A DNA stretch of 64,000 nucleotides, from the NCBI RefSeq assembly GCF_028993555.1, contig NZ_CP118611.1, positions 614,001-678,000 of the forward strand, given 5' to 3'. Under the pieces are notes generated by a model. It was not told the DNA's origin and searched no databases. It saw nothing but the letters and a program-made list of their open reading frames with translations. Below are positions 55,838 through 64,000 of this stretch, in pieces. Position 1 is the first letter of the stretch, and every line of letters starts with the position of its first letter. The position numbers and the translations under genes were made by a program. This stretch comes from Ensifer adhaerens (lineage in GTDB: Bacteria; Pseudomonadota; Alphaproteobacteria; Rhizobiales; Rhizobiaceae).

Positions 55838-56411
55838 TTCGGCCTTCGTGAACCGAGTAAATTTCCGAAACGGAATTGTGTCAAGAATATTTCAGTCGTC
55901 TATGGAAATTTTTGTCTAAAATGTCCTGTTTTAGGCGCGAATTCTTCCAGAAGTTGCCGAATCGGAAATTGAAGAGGTGGTGAGAGGTTGCCGAAACGGC
56001 CGACCGGGAGGGGCGGGGTGCCCGATTTCCGCTTGGCACGGGCTGCGCCCAGGGTTTGCTGCGCTACCAGCTTGCGCCCGAAGAGCGCCCGGTGTTTCGA
56101 ACGGAATGCTTCCGTAACGATGTAAGCGGAACCGAGTGCGGCTTTGGTGGCAGTTCTCTTCAGGGGCGGCGCTCTGCCTCCAGGCGGTTCTGACGGTCGC
56201 GACAAGCGGGACCTGGCACGAGATCGGCGGCGTCACGCCAAGGCCGCGCAGCGGCAAGCCAATGTCTAAAAGGCGACCAGCTACAGCGTTGCAGCCGGCC
56301 TGGTACTCGCAACGAGAACGCTGACGCACCGCAATGACCTCAGCCGCTTCTCGCGAGCCGGCGGAGGGTGCGGTGGTGTTTTGCGGCCCTCGACTGACGA
56401 GGGCCGCTGGC
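55838..56411. other. 574-bp upstream region without a gene
   Basis: The left third holds the three operator-like repeats described separately, plus AT-rich stretches. The right part has minus-strand frames of 100-130 codons with Arg/Pro-rich, low-quality composition, not called as genes. No terminator for the RHH gene was seen. Confidence 0.45.
55863..56000. promoter_or_regulatory. Three operator-like repeats CCGAAwCGG
   Basis: TTCCGAAACGGAA (55863-55875, a perfect palindrome), TGCCGAATCGGAA (55955-55967) and TGCCGAAACGGC (55989-56000) share the core CCGAA(A/T)CGG. They lie 26-163 bases upstream of the Lrp start. Lrp proteins bind multiple spaced sites, so these are candidate binding sites for the operon's own regulator. 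Confidence 0.6.
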
Positions 56412-56762
56412 TCAGTGGTATTTCTCCTGCTCGCGAATGAGGATCGCCGGAGCGTTCAGGCCGGCGATCGGTTGGCTGACATCCGACGGGATGTCACCGG
56501 TCAGTTGAAGGTCGAGATAGCGCGCGCAGCAGACCCGCAGGAACGACGTGAAGTTTCCAAGGTCATGGCCGGCATCGATGGACTCGTGATGCAGCTTGGT
56601 TATCAACTGCGTGACGTTCATACGATCGCGGTGGGCGATCTCCTCGAGCTTGGTCCAGAAGAAATTCTCCAGCCGGACGCTTGTCACCATGCCATCGACG
56701 CGAAGCGAACGGCTCGTGCTTTCCCAGAGCCTTGCGTCAGCCTTTATGAACAACTCGCACAT
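56412..56762 (-). CDS. Ribbon-helix-helix domain protein
   Basis: A 116-residue protein with an RHH_4-type region: SLRVDGMVTSVRLENFFW, then LEEIAHRDRMNVTQLITKLHHE (interrupted here), an antiparallel strand followed by two helices. It likely binds DNA as a dimer. It has GGGAGG seven bases before the ATG. Its neighbour is the DJ-1/PfpI gene, 24 bp upstream on the same strand. Target unknown. Confidence 0.75.
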   Translation of the reverse strand: MCELFIKADARLWESTSRSLRVDGMVTSVRLENFFWTKLEEIAHRDRMNVTQLITKLHHESIDAGHDLGNFTSFLRVCCARYLDLQLTGDIPSDVSQPIAGLNAPAILIREQEKYH

Positions 56763-56786
56763 CGCGAACCTCCCTTGTCCGCTTCC

Positions 56787-57383
56787 TCAGGCGGCGTCCG
56801 TTTGTAGCAGGGCGGAGGCGTCGAGCACAGCCATGAACTGGCGCAGCCACGAAGGATGCGCCGGCCAGGCGGGTGCGGTGACGAGGTTGCCGTCCGAGAC
56901 CGCATCGTCGATCGCGATATCGGCATAGATGCCGCCGGCGAGTTCGACTTCCGGGCGGCAGGCGGGATAGGCCGAGCACGTGCGCCCCTTCAGCACGCCG
57001 GCCGCGGCAAGAAGCTGGGCGCCGTGGCAGATGGCCGCCACCGGCTTTCCGGCTTCGAAGAAATGCTGCACCGCCTTGATGACATCGGGGTTGAGGCGCA
57101 GATACTCCGGGGCGCGGCCGCCGGGGATGACAAGCGCATCATAGTCTTCGGCGCGAATGCTGGAGAAGGTGGCGTTGAGCGCGAAATTGTGGCCGCGCTT
57201 TTCCGAATAGGTCTGGTCGCCCTCGAAATCATGGATGGCGGTCGCGACCGTCTCTCCGGCTTTCTTGCCGGGGCAGGCGGCATGGACGGTGTACCCGCAG
57301 GCAAGCAAGGTCTGAAACGGGACCATCGTTTCATAGTCCTCGGTGAAGTCACCGGTAATCATCAGAATTTTCGAAGCTGACAT
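56787..57383 (-). CDS. DJ-1/PfpI family protein
   Basis: A 198-residue protein with the nucleophile elbow AICHGAQ: C119 and H120 are the catalytic pair and E15 is a candidate third residue. GGRAPEYLR at 89-97 is a further family stretch. Family activities include protease, glyoxalase III and deglycase-type claims; none can be assigned here. GGGAGG precedes the ATG. It is probably co-transcribed with the RHH gene. Confidence 0.85.
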   Translation of the reverse strand: MSASKILMITGDFTEDYETMVPFQTLLACGYTVHAACPGKKAGETVATAIHDFEGDQTYSEKRGHNFALNATFSSIRAEDYDALVIPGGRAPEYLRLNPDVIKAVQHFFEAGKPVAAICHGAQLLAAAGVLKGRTCSAYPACRPEVELAGGIYADIAIDDAVSDGNLVTAPAWPAHPSWLRQFMAVLDASALLQTDAA

Positions 57384-57527
57384 CTGTTCCTCCCAAAACC
57401 AATGGGAGGAGCTTAGCAGGGCAGGCGCGCGAGCAGGTACTAACGGAATACTACAACGAAGATTCCCCGCGGATCCGAAGCGCCCGATCGTGAAGCGATC
57501 GCGATCCAGGCTTTGGCGAAGATCCCG

Positions 57528-58144
57528 TCAGTCGGAGATACCGCACCAGCCCGGCAGAAAACTGGCTGACTTGCCATGCGCAAGGCTAAGCACGTCACGC
57601 ACGGCCTTGTCGATGTCGCTTGCGATCAGCTTCGCGTCGACGCGCGATCGCAGGAAGTTTGCCCACATGAACTCGCTGTAGGGGGTGATATCCTTGGCGT
57701 AGCTCCCGCCCGACGAAGCGCGCCTGCCAGCGACCGGTAGGGATCGTCGACGAGGCCGGCGATGGCCTTCGGCAGATCTCTATGGGATCGCCGCAGGCCC
57801 TGCGCGTCGAAGGGGTACATCCAGTGGCGGTGGTCCATGACCGACCAGAATTCTTCCTTGGGGAGATGGCTGAGGTCGAAGACGATGCTGGTCAGTACAT
57901 GGGCGACGCCTTCCTCGTAAAGCGCGCGCACAAGGTGGTGGTGATCGACCAGATAGGCGCGCTCCTTCGGGCCGAGAACGACTGGCACCATATGATGTCC
58001 GAGATATTCCGGGCCGTGCTTCTTTGCATTCCTGCGCCATTCCTGCCGTTTGTCGGCGACCTCGAGCAGGCCAACGGTGATCTGGGTCGGACGAAGTTCG
58101 GCAATCTCCACCGGTTGCAACTGCGGCTCATAGACGGTCGTCAT
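57528..58144 (-). pseudogene. ParB-like nuclease (ParBc_2 type), frameshifted
   Basis: The first 145 or so codons match a ParB-like protein: PVEIAELRPTQITVGLLEV, LGHHMVPVVLGPK, YLVDHHHLVRAL and a WSVMDHRHW stretch. After 'AGALRRAG' near 57706 the frame changes. The original frame continues only to a stop at 57626 with an Arg/Ser-rich tail. The -1-shifted frame reads GSYAKDITPYSEFMWANFL and continues to SFLPGWCGISD and a TGA at 57528-57530. A single missing G in the run GGCGGGAGC would explain it. It is either a true mutation or a sequencing error. The start at 58144 overlaps the end of the SulP gene by 17 bases. Confidence 0.65.
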
Positions 58145-59795
58145 TGAACGGCTCCGGGCGAGGGCATGGTAGATCCTGGTTGGACACGGCTGCGACCGCA
58201 TCATCGACACTGTAGCTGAGATAGGAAAGAAGCGCGGGAGCTGCCAATGCGATCAGATCGCGCACGCGGTCATGTACACGTGCGTATTGCACGCGTTTGT
58301 TCTGCGCCCGGGCCAGCGCGTCGAATTCGAGCAACGCGTCGAGTGCGGTGCTGTCGAGATCGAAACTTTCTTCCAGGCTGACGATGATGGCGCGCACCGT
58401 TTGATCCTGGCCGATCCTTGCCGCCGTCTCGGTGAGAATGGCATCCGCATTGGCAAAGAAAAGCGGCTGGGCCGGCCGCCATATGGAGATTCCTGGAATC
58501 GGCCTGGCATCGGCGTGGCGGGTGATGTCGACGAAGTCATGCCCCTGACCGAGGCGGCCAAGGGTGGCAACATAGGGAGTGGAAAGCTTGTGCAGCAGAG
58601 CGGCCAGGGAGAGCGCGACGGCAATCGTGATGCCGTTTACCACGCCGAAGGCGATAACTCCGACTGCGGCAGCCAGAGCGATAAAGATGTCATGCTTCAG
58701 CTTCCACAACCTCAGGAACGGACGGGGATCGAGGGCGTGGGCCAAGGCGGCAATGACCACCGCCGCCAGAACGGGTTGCGGAAGGCTCTCCACCAGGCCA
58801 GCGCCGACGATGACGAGGATGGCAAGACCGACCGCGGCGATGAACGCCGTCATCCGGCTTTCAGCGCCGGCAGCTTCTGCTGCGGACCCGGCCGAAAATC
58901 CTGCGCCGACGGGCATGCCTTGCGCGACGGCACTGGCGATGTTCGCGGCACCGAGCGCCAGCAGTTCGCGATTGGCCGTCACACTTTCCCCATGGCGCAG
59001 CGACAACGAACGAATGGTGCCCCAGGACTCCGCGAAGAGAATGAGGACGAGCGGGAGCGTGTACGGCACCAGTTGCCTGAGCTGGCTCCATTGAATGAGC
59101 GACCACGATGGCCAGGTCAGCGCTATGGACAGCGGGCCGACCACCGCCACGCCGTGGCTCGAAAGGTCGAGGAGTCTTGACGCCAATATGCCGGCACAGA
59201 GCACCAGGAAGGCCCCGGGCAGAAACGGCACCTGCCGCAAGAGCAGGAGGGCGGCGAGGGCTACAAGCCCGACTGTGACGCTCGCGGCATTCCACTGCGG
59301 CAACGCCGCGAAAAGCGCAGCGAGCTGATGGACGATGTCCGTGGCCGGTATGTCAACCCCGGTCACGGCGGGCAATTGTCTGATGATGATGGTGATCGCC
59401 AAGCCCAAAGCGAAGCCACGGAGCACCGGGCGGGAGATGAAGCCGGCGAGGTTCCCAAGCCGCAGCAGAGACGCTGTGGCAAACAAAAGGCCCGTCAGCG
59501 CCACGATCACGCTCACAAGCGCCATTTTGTCAGCCGACGAACCGGGTAGCGCCGCCATCGTGGCCGCAAGAATCGCGGCGGAAGACGACGTCGGAGACAC
59601 GATGGCGAAACGGCTTCTGCCGAAGACGGAGTAGGTGAGGCAACCGACAATGGCGGCGACGACCGCGTGCTGAGGTGCGAGACCGGCAATGCCGGCATAG
59701 GCGACGGCTTCGGGCAGCATCAGCCCGGCGACGGAGAGCCCCGCAATCCAGTTCCTGTTGCCCACCCTTGTCCCGACCTTTCTCCTTGTGGCCAT
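58128..59795 (-). CDS. SulP family inorganic anion transporter with STAS domain
   Basis: A 555-residue membrane protein: about 12 helices with the SulP features LMLPEAVAYAGIAGL and VSPTSSSAAILAATMAALPG, then a C-terminal STAS domain at about 425-540 with the EESFDLDSTALDAL stretch. It would import sulfate, bicarbonate or a related anion. The ATG at 59795 has no strong ribosome site, but a hairpin sits just upstream. It is followed by the ParB-like gene, overlapping by 17 bases. Confidence 0.88.
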   Translation of the reverse strand: MATRRKVGTRVGNRNWIAGLSVAGLMLPEAVAYAGIAGLAPQHAVVAAIVGCLTYSVFGRSRFAIVSPTSSSAAILAATMAALPGSSADKMALVSVIVALTGLLFATASLLRLGNLAGFISRPVLRGFALGLAITIIIRQLPAVTGVDIPATDIVHQLAALFAALPQWNAASVTVGLVALAALLLLRQVPFLPGAFLVLCAGILASRLLDLSSHGVAVVGPLSIALTWPSWSLIQWSQLRQLVPYTLPLVLILFAESWGTIRSLSLRHGESVTANRELLALGAANIASAVAQGMPVGAGFSAGSAAEAAGAESRMTAFIAAVGLAILVIVGAGLVESLPQPVLAAVVIAALAHALDPRPFLRLWKLKHDIFIALAAAVGVIAFGVVNGITIAVALSLAALLHKLSTPYVATLGRLGQGHDFVDITRHADARPIPGISIWRPAQPLFFANADAILTETAARIGQDQTVRAIIVSLEESFDLDSTALDALLEFDALARAQNKRVQYARVHDRVRDLIALAAPALLSYLSYSVDDAVAAVSNQDLPCPRPEPFNDDRL

Positions 59796-59809
59796 GTCTA
59801 CACTGTCTT

Positions 59810-59847
59810 GCCCGTTTCATTTTGCAATCGCTCATTGCGAGACGGGC
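59810..59847. promoter_or_regulatory. Nested hairpin in the sulP/nudix divergent region
   Basis: GCCCGTTTC (59810-59818) pairs with GAGACGGGC (59839-59847), with one wobble, around an inner stem GCAAT (59824-59828)/ATTGC (59834-59838). It ends 14 bases before the SulP start on the minus strand and 63 bases before the Nudix start on the plus strand. It may be a leader structure or a protein site. Confidence 0.45.
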
Positions 59848-59910
59848 CGTCATATATCTGTCATAAACGGCGACAAGATTCGGCTGCAATCCATCGAACC
59901 CGAGAGACCG

Positions 59911-60408
59911 ATGTCCGAGCAATTCTCGCTGGTATGCGAAACGCTGCCACAAAACGCTGCTCGTTCAATGACATGTGTCCAGCAGGCTGGCGCGATTTGT
60001 TTTCGGACCTCCTCAGATAGCTCGCCTGAAGTGTTGCTCGTCACCAGCCGCCGCAATGGCCGCTGGGGAATACCGAAGGGCCGTATAGAGGCAGGGGAGA
60101 CAGCCTGCGCCGCCGCCGCGCGCGAAGCGATGGAAGAGGCTGGCGTTAGGGGGCGCGTATCGAACGAGGCTGTAGGCTCGTTCGTCTACACGAAGGATAG
60201 CACTGATCTCAGCTATCATCTCAACGTGCATTTGCTCGAAGTCCAGGAAATTCTGTGGGACTTTCCCGAGAGGGAAAGCCGGAGACTGCAATGGACCCCT
60301 CTCGAAGCCGCGATCCAGGAAGTTTCTCAGCCAAAGCTCCGTGAACTGCTTTTGCTTCTGGCTGCAGAAAATGGACTGTGCGCGGGGTTTGAACTCGAGG
60401 CACAGTAG
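59911..60408 (+). CDS. Nudix hydrolase
   Basis: A 165-residue protein with the Nudix box at 57-79: G57, E63, R71, E72, E75, E76 and G78 of Gx5Ex7REUxEExGU. It hydrolyses nucleoside diphosphates linked to another group or diphosphoinositol polyphosphates. The ATG at 59911 has GAGA upstream; a longer frame to 59758 would cross the divergent promoter region. No neighbour suggests a substrate. Confidence 0.82.
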   Translation: MSEQFSLVCETLPQNAARSMTCVQQAGAICFRTSSDSSPEVLLVTSRRNGRWGIPKGRIEAGETACAAAAREAMEEAGVRGRVSNEAVGSFVYTKDSTDLSYHLNVHLLEVQEILWDFPERESRRLQWTPLEAAIQEVSQPKLRELLLLLAAENGLCAGFELEAQ

Positions 60409-60432
60409 CGCTGCCAGCCTCATAGGCGGAAA

Positions 60433-60807
60433 TCAGTTTGCGGTTTTCGCTCTTTGCAAAAGAACCTGCATCTCCTGAAACCGTCTCTTGCGTTCGGGAT
60501 CGTCCTCATTGGCGGAATAGCAAATGCGCGAAACGCAGAAGCGAAGTATTTTCTTCGGCGCGTTCGCAGTGTCAAATTCGCATTCAAAGGTATCCGTCAT
60601 GTCGGCCTTTTTGGTGTCGGTCCTTTCGGAATACTTGAAGCGAGCGCCGGGCGGCTCAATCTCGGGGAAGGACTGGACCACGCCGACATTGAGGGCGTCG
60701 ATCATGAAGAAATTCTTGGCGACCGCCATGCAGGTCTTCTCGAGGTCGGGGCTCTGCGAATAGGCCGGGGTCGCCGCAATACACAAGACTGGGAGAAGCC
60801 ATTTCAT
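60433..60807 (-). CDS. Small exported hypothetical protein
   Basis: A 124-residue protein with signal peptide (MKWLLPVLCIAATPAYS). The mature part has four Cys (CMAVAKNFF, FECEF, FCVSRICYS), which may form disulfides. No family recognised. The ATG at 60807 is preferred over 60819 because GGAG lies six bases upstream. It converges with the Nudix gene 24 bp away. Confidence 0.65.
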   Translation of the reverse strand: MKWLLPVLCIAATPAYSQSPDLEKTCMAVAKNFFMIDALNVGVVQSFPEIEPPGARFKYSERTDTKKADMTDTFECEFDTANAPKKILRFCVSRICYSANEDDPERKRRFQEMQVLLQRAKTAN

Positions 60808-60955
60808 CGCATACTCCATCCGCAGAGAACCTTGCCATCCGATCGGGCTGCTCCGACAACACGGGAAGGTGGAAATTGTTCCGTCGCGTGGGTCCCTGGA
60901 GCCTGCGAACCAGCGTGAATGTCACAGAGCGTGAGTTCTCGCGTGCAGGGGCGGC

Positions 60956-61828
60956 CTATGAGCGCTTGGCCAACTGGTGTTCGCGCCAGATCGTGAAAAG
61001 GCCGGCGCCGACCACGATCAGCGCCCCGATGACCATATTGTGCGTGATCGTTTCGCCAAACAGCAGGACGGCAAACATCACGTTGAGAACCAGCTGAAAA
61101 TAGGTAACCGGCTGAACTTCCGCGGCAGGCAGCAGCCCGTAGGCTCGGATAAGGAAATAGTGGCTGAGCGTGCCGCAAACGCAAAGGGCTGCCAACGCGA
61201 ACCAATCGGTGGGAACGACTTCGGTCCAGTAGAACGGGCCGATCAGCGAAATCGCCAGTGCTCCGACCACGCCTGCATAAAAGAGGCTCGTCACTGCTGA
61301 ATCCTCTCGGCTCACTGCGCGCGTGGCGATGCTGTAGAGCGCGAACAGCACGGAGGCGACCAGCGGCAGAAGCAGCGACATGTCGAAATGAACGTCCACC
61401 GGATTGATGATCACCAGCACGCCGACAAGTCCAATCAGTACCGCGGCTCCGCGCCGCCATCCGACCACCTCTCCCAGAAGAGGTATCGACAGGATGGTGA
61501 TGATCAGTGGCGTTGCCTGGAAGATCGATTGGCTCATGGCGAGCCCGGCGTGAACATAGGAAAAGACGATGACGACGATCTCTGCAACCAATAGCAGGCC
61601 GCGAACAACTTGCAGCCACGGATGTCGTGTTTGAACGGACCGGCGAATGCCGCCTGGAGATGATGCGGCAAAAGCAAATACGAAGAGGGCGAATGCCCAG
61701 AAGCGGATCATCGTTATGAAGAGCGCCGGATATCGATCGCCCAGATACTTGGTTATCGCATCCTGCCCTGCGAAGATGCAGATGGCGAGGAAGGCATACA
61801 AATAGCCGCGGGTCTTGGGGCTCATCAC
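60956..61828 (-). CDS. EamA/DMT family transporter
   Basis: A 290-residue membrane protein with ten predicted helices in two EamA halves (QDAITKYLGDRYPALFITMIRFW; later PVTYFQLVLNVMFAVLLFGE, split by ordinary residues). DMT members export metabolites such as amino acids or purines. Substrate unknown. It lies between unrelated same-strand genes. Confidence 0.85.
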   Translation of the reverse strand: MMSPKTRGYLYAFLAICIFAGQDAITKYLGDRYPALFITMIRFWAFALFVFAFAASSPGGIRRSVQTRHPWLQVVRGLLLVAEIVVIVFSYVHAGLAMSQSIFQATPLIITILSIPLLGEVVGWRRGAAVLIGLVGVLVIINPVDVHFDMSLLLPLVASVLFALYSIATRAVSREDSAVTSLFYAGVVGALAISLIGPFYWTEVVPTDWFALAALCVCGTLSHYFLIRAYGLLPAAEVQPVTYFQLVLNVMFAVLLFGETITHNMVIGALIVVGAGLFTIWREHQLAKRS

Positions 61829-61982
61829 ACTACAAACTCAGAATCGATCGCCGCTTGATTAGCATAGTCTTTTCGCGCGCGCCCGAACCAAAGCTCACGA
61901 GACGGCTCCGTTGGTCTGCGAAGTCGGCTCGCTTGTCGCATTGCTTCAAGCAAGAAGGGCTGCCGGAACAATCGCTGCCGCT

Positions 61983-63104
61983 TCAGATCAGACCGAGATG
62001 GGTGGCCAATTCCCGTGCTGCGGCGCCGCCAGCCCTGTTTGCTCCAATCGTGGAAGCCGAGGGGCCGTAGCCCACCAGATGGATGCGCGGGTCCTTTTCG
62101 ACCCGCGTCGCGAGGCGTCCGCCCATCACGATGCCGCCGTCGTCCCCGCGCAGTTGCAGCGGAGCGAGATGGTCGAGTGAACTGCGAAAACCCGTCGCCC
62201 AGAGAATGACGTCAGCCTTTTGTTCCGTTCCATCAGGCCAGCGTACGCCGTGAGGAAGGATTTCGCTGAAGATGGGCACGCGATCCAGCGCCCCGCGTTT
62301 TGCGGCGGCTCGCAGCGCCGGGGTCCAGGGAATGCCGGTGACGGACACCACCGAGCCCGGCACCAGGCCATTCCTCACCCTTTCCTCAACGGCAGCAACG
62401 GCGGCGCGGCCATCTTCCAGAGTGAATGGTCTTTCGCGAAACTGCGGCTCACTTCGCGTGACCCACGTTGTCGTCGTTACTTGCGAGATTTCGTCAAGGT
62501 GCTGCAGCGCTGAAATACCGCCGCCGAGGACAATCACATGTTTGCCGGCAAAGGCGTCCGCCGTTTTATAGTCACGAGAGTGAAGCTGCAGTCCTTCGAA
62601 CCGGTCGGCGCCAGGATAGGCGGGAATAGAGGGGCTCTCCCATGTTCCCGTGGCGTTGATGAGCCCCTCGGCCGAAAAGGTTTCACGGTCGGTCTCCACC
62701 CGAAGTCGTCCGAAACGGTCGCAGACCACCTTGACCGCGACCGGGCGATAGATCGGCAGCCGGAATTTTTCTTCATACGCGGCGTAGTAGCTGGGAACCG
62801 CGGTCGACGCCCGCGCCTCTGTTTCTCCAAGGGGAACAACTTCCGCAAACTCCATGCCCGGCAAGTCGTGGAGACGGTTGACAGTGCTCAGCGTCAATGA
62901 CGGCCAGCGATGCTGCCAGGCGCCGCCCGGTTTATCGTTCTTGTCGAGGACAATGAAATTCCGGCCCGGCTGAAGGCCAAGCTTCATCAGGTGATAGGCC
63001 GATGACAGCCCAGCTTGGCCCGCGCCGATCAGGACGATGTTGACCTTGATCGCGGTCTGAAGCGCTGCATTCGGTGAAGCGGTGGATGATATAGGGTCAG
63101 TCAC
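61983..63104 (-). CDS. FAD/NAD(P)-dependent oxidoreductase (flavin monooxygenase-like)
   Basis: A 373-residue flavoprotein with the FAD site VLIGAGQAGLSSAYHL near 24-40, KNDKPGGAWQHRW, then a second dinucleotide site at HVIVLGGGISALQHL and an LWATGFRSSL motif. It resembles the NAD(P)-binding Rossmann/flavin monooxygenase group and lacks an NTF2 extension, unlike the monooxygenase at the left of the window. Substrate unknown. Confidence 0.82.
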   Translation of the reverse strand: MTDPISSTASPNAALQTAIKVNIVLIGAGQAGLSSAYHLMKLGLQPGRNFIVLDKNDKPGGAWQHRWPSLTLSTVNRLHDLPGMEFAEVVPLGETEARASTAVPSYYAAYEEKFRLPIYRPVAVKVVCDRFGRLRVETDRETFSAEGLINATGTWESPSIPAYPGADRFEGLQLHSRDYKTADAFAGKHVIVLGGGISALQHLDEISQVTTTTWVTRSEPQFRERPFTLEDGRAAVAAVEERVRNGLVPGSVVSVTGIPWTPALRAAAKRGALDRVPIFSEILPHGVRWPDGTEQKADVILWATGFRSSLDHLAPLQLRGDDGGIVMGGRLATRVEKDPRIHLVGYGPSASTIGANRAGGAAARELATHLGLI

Positions 63105-63495
63105 TGTCGATCCTCGAAACGCTTAGCTCGGCCGCCGGCTTCAAAACGAGACTCGCGCCCCCTTCTACACATCCTTGTGGTCGTAAGAACCAGGACGCGC
63201 AATCCGTTCTCGACATCGTTTCGGGGAATCCCTCGCTCGGCAAGCCCGTTAGACTGGTGTGCCACGGCGATCGGAAAAGACGCCCGGGAGGATTGGCTCG
63301 TTGTGGCGTCACTATTGCGTTGCGCCACGGTGGCGCGTTCCGGACCCGTCGAATACTCGAGTCACTTGAAATCATGATCCATATGTGAGTAGAGTATTTA
63401 TATAAGAAAGTCTTGGTTGCTAAAGTTGAGTGCTTGCGGGCGTCGATGGCAGAAACCAAAGGCTGCATTAGCCTTCACTGCGCAAGGGTCGTCTC
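63105..63495. other. 391-bp gap before the MaoC gene
   Basis: A minus-strand frame near 63101-63328 (AERGIPRNDVENGLRVLV) and a plus-strand frame at 63177 are short and not convincing. The region from 63360 to 63430 is AT-rich and may hold promoters, but no -35/-10 pair is clear. AAGGG lies nine bases before the MaoC start. Confidence 0.35.
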
Positions 63496-64000
63496 ATGCA
63501 TGAATTCACGCCCACAGTCGGGGTTTCCTCGACGTACCCCACCGACATGCCGCAGGACCATGCTGCTTTGCCGGTCTGGAACGCGGAAAACTGGTTTTAT
63601 GAGGATTGGCCCGTTGGCCAGCGCATCCGATCGCTGCGTCGCACGATTGCAGAAAGCGACAGCAATCTTTTCAATACGTTGGTGGTTGATATCCACCCTT
63701 ACGTTCAGGATCAGATGTTTGCCGAGCGGGAGGGCATTTTCGGCAAGCGCCTGGTTGCAGGCGCCTTTGTCTTCTCGGCCGGCCTCGGACTGGTCGCCAC
63801 CAACTGCGTCAACGCCTTTTCCTACGGCTACGACAAACTGCGCTTCATCAAGCCGGTCTTCATTGGCGACACGATCTACACGATCCGGACCAACATGGAC
63901 AAAACCCCCCGCTACAAGGAGCTCGGGCTTATCCGCGCCAGCTACCAGGTGTTCAAGGGCGAGGGGGAACTGGTGCTCTATTGCGAGCACCTGCAGACCG
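63496..64000 (+). CDS. MaoC family dehydratase, N-terminal part (runs off the end)
   Basis: 168 codons are visible before the right edge. The translation begins [12 protein letters not shown] and includes [46 protein letters not shown] and [11 protein letters not shown], the hotdog fold of MaoC-like enoyl-CoA hydratases. These hydrate an enoyl-CoA in fatty acid or aromatic acid breakdown. The ATG at 63496 has AAGGG upstream. Confidence 0.82.
   Translation, partial: MHEFTPTVGVSSTYPTDMPQDHAALPVWNAENWFYEDWPVGQRIRSLRRTIAESDSNLFNTLVVDIHPYVQDQMFAEREGIFGKRLVAGAFVFSAGLGLVATNCVNAFSYGYDKLRFIKPVFIGDTIYTIRTNMDKTPRYKELGLIRASYQVFKGEGELVLYCEHLQT

Noticed and set aside
55900..56329. Two overlapping minus-strand frames upstream of the Lrp gene
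   Set aside because: They overlap each other in different frames, have Arg/Pro-rich composition, and one covers the operator repeats.

Overview
The window looks like chromosomal or chromid DNA of a GC-rich alphaproteobacterium of the Rhizobiaceae, most likely Ensifer/Sinorhizobium or a close relative. Three things point there: a 465-residue RTX plus GH16 glycanase of the ExsH type, a four-subunit soxBDAG sarcosine oxidase operon, and dense catabolic operons each paired with its own ABC transporter and regulator. The genus is inferred from gene content; no rRNA, tRNA, CRISPR array, insertion sequence or replication origin was seen.

Layout. (1) 1-3.7 kb: end of an MFS exporter, then an NTF2-fused flavin monooxygenase and a butanediol-type dehydrogenase. 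A sigma-54 promoter upstream (3561-3575) probably serves both, driven by the AcoR-like activator next door (3687-5558). (2) 5.9-17.1 kb: secreted glycanase, BenE transporter with a divergent MocR regulator, two small unknown genes, a short alkylsulfatase-like hydrolase, a semialdehyde dehydrogenase/omega-aminotransferase pair, a MEKHLA protein and a tyrosine phosphatase. (3) 17.5-24.0 kb: metal island with a copper P-type ATPase, Tat-exported multicopper oxidase, small Cys/His-rich exported protein, class II cytochrome c, CopZ chaperone and ChrA. An FNR/FixK-type box lies between the Cys/His-rich gene and the cytochrome gene.

(4) 24.3-43.6 kb: a demethylation island. On the + strand are a TetR regulator, soxBDAG and an orphan branched-chain-type binding protein. 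Converging on it from the right, on the - strand, is a ten-gene run: Rieske oxygenase, its reductase, a HisC-like aminotransferase, a fused DUF2817 hydrolase/ABC ATPase, a polar amino acid binding protein, two permeases, glutathione-dependent formaldehyde dehydrogenase, Gfa and a GlcD-type FAD dehydrogenase. A divergent LysR regulator sits at its head. Both arms can generate formaldehyde and the second encodes its disposal. The second arm reads as a self-contained pathway for importing and oxidatively demethylating an N- or O-methylated amino compound; its substrate is not identified.

(5) 43.9-47.3 kb: a large exported SH3 and triple-repeat protein and a cupredoxin-like protein. (6) 47.4-56.0 kb: an eight-gene operon of Lrp regulator, hydantoinase-like protein, DUF917 (S-methyl-thiohydantoin desulfurase family) protein and a complete dipeptide-type ABC transporter, headed by three copies of CCGAAwCGG. 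(7) 56.4-64 kb: RHH protein, DJ-1/PfpI protein, a frameshifted ParB-like nuclease gene overlapping a SulP transporter, Nudix hydrolase, small exported protein, EamA transporter, FAD oxidoreductase, and the start of a MaoC dehydratase that runs off the end.
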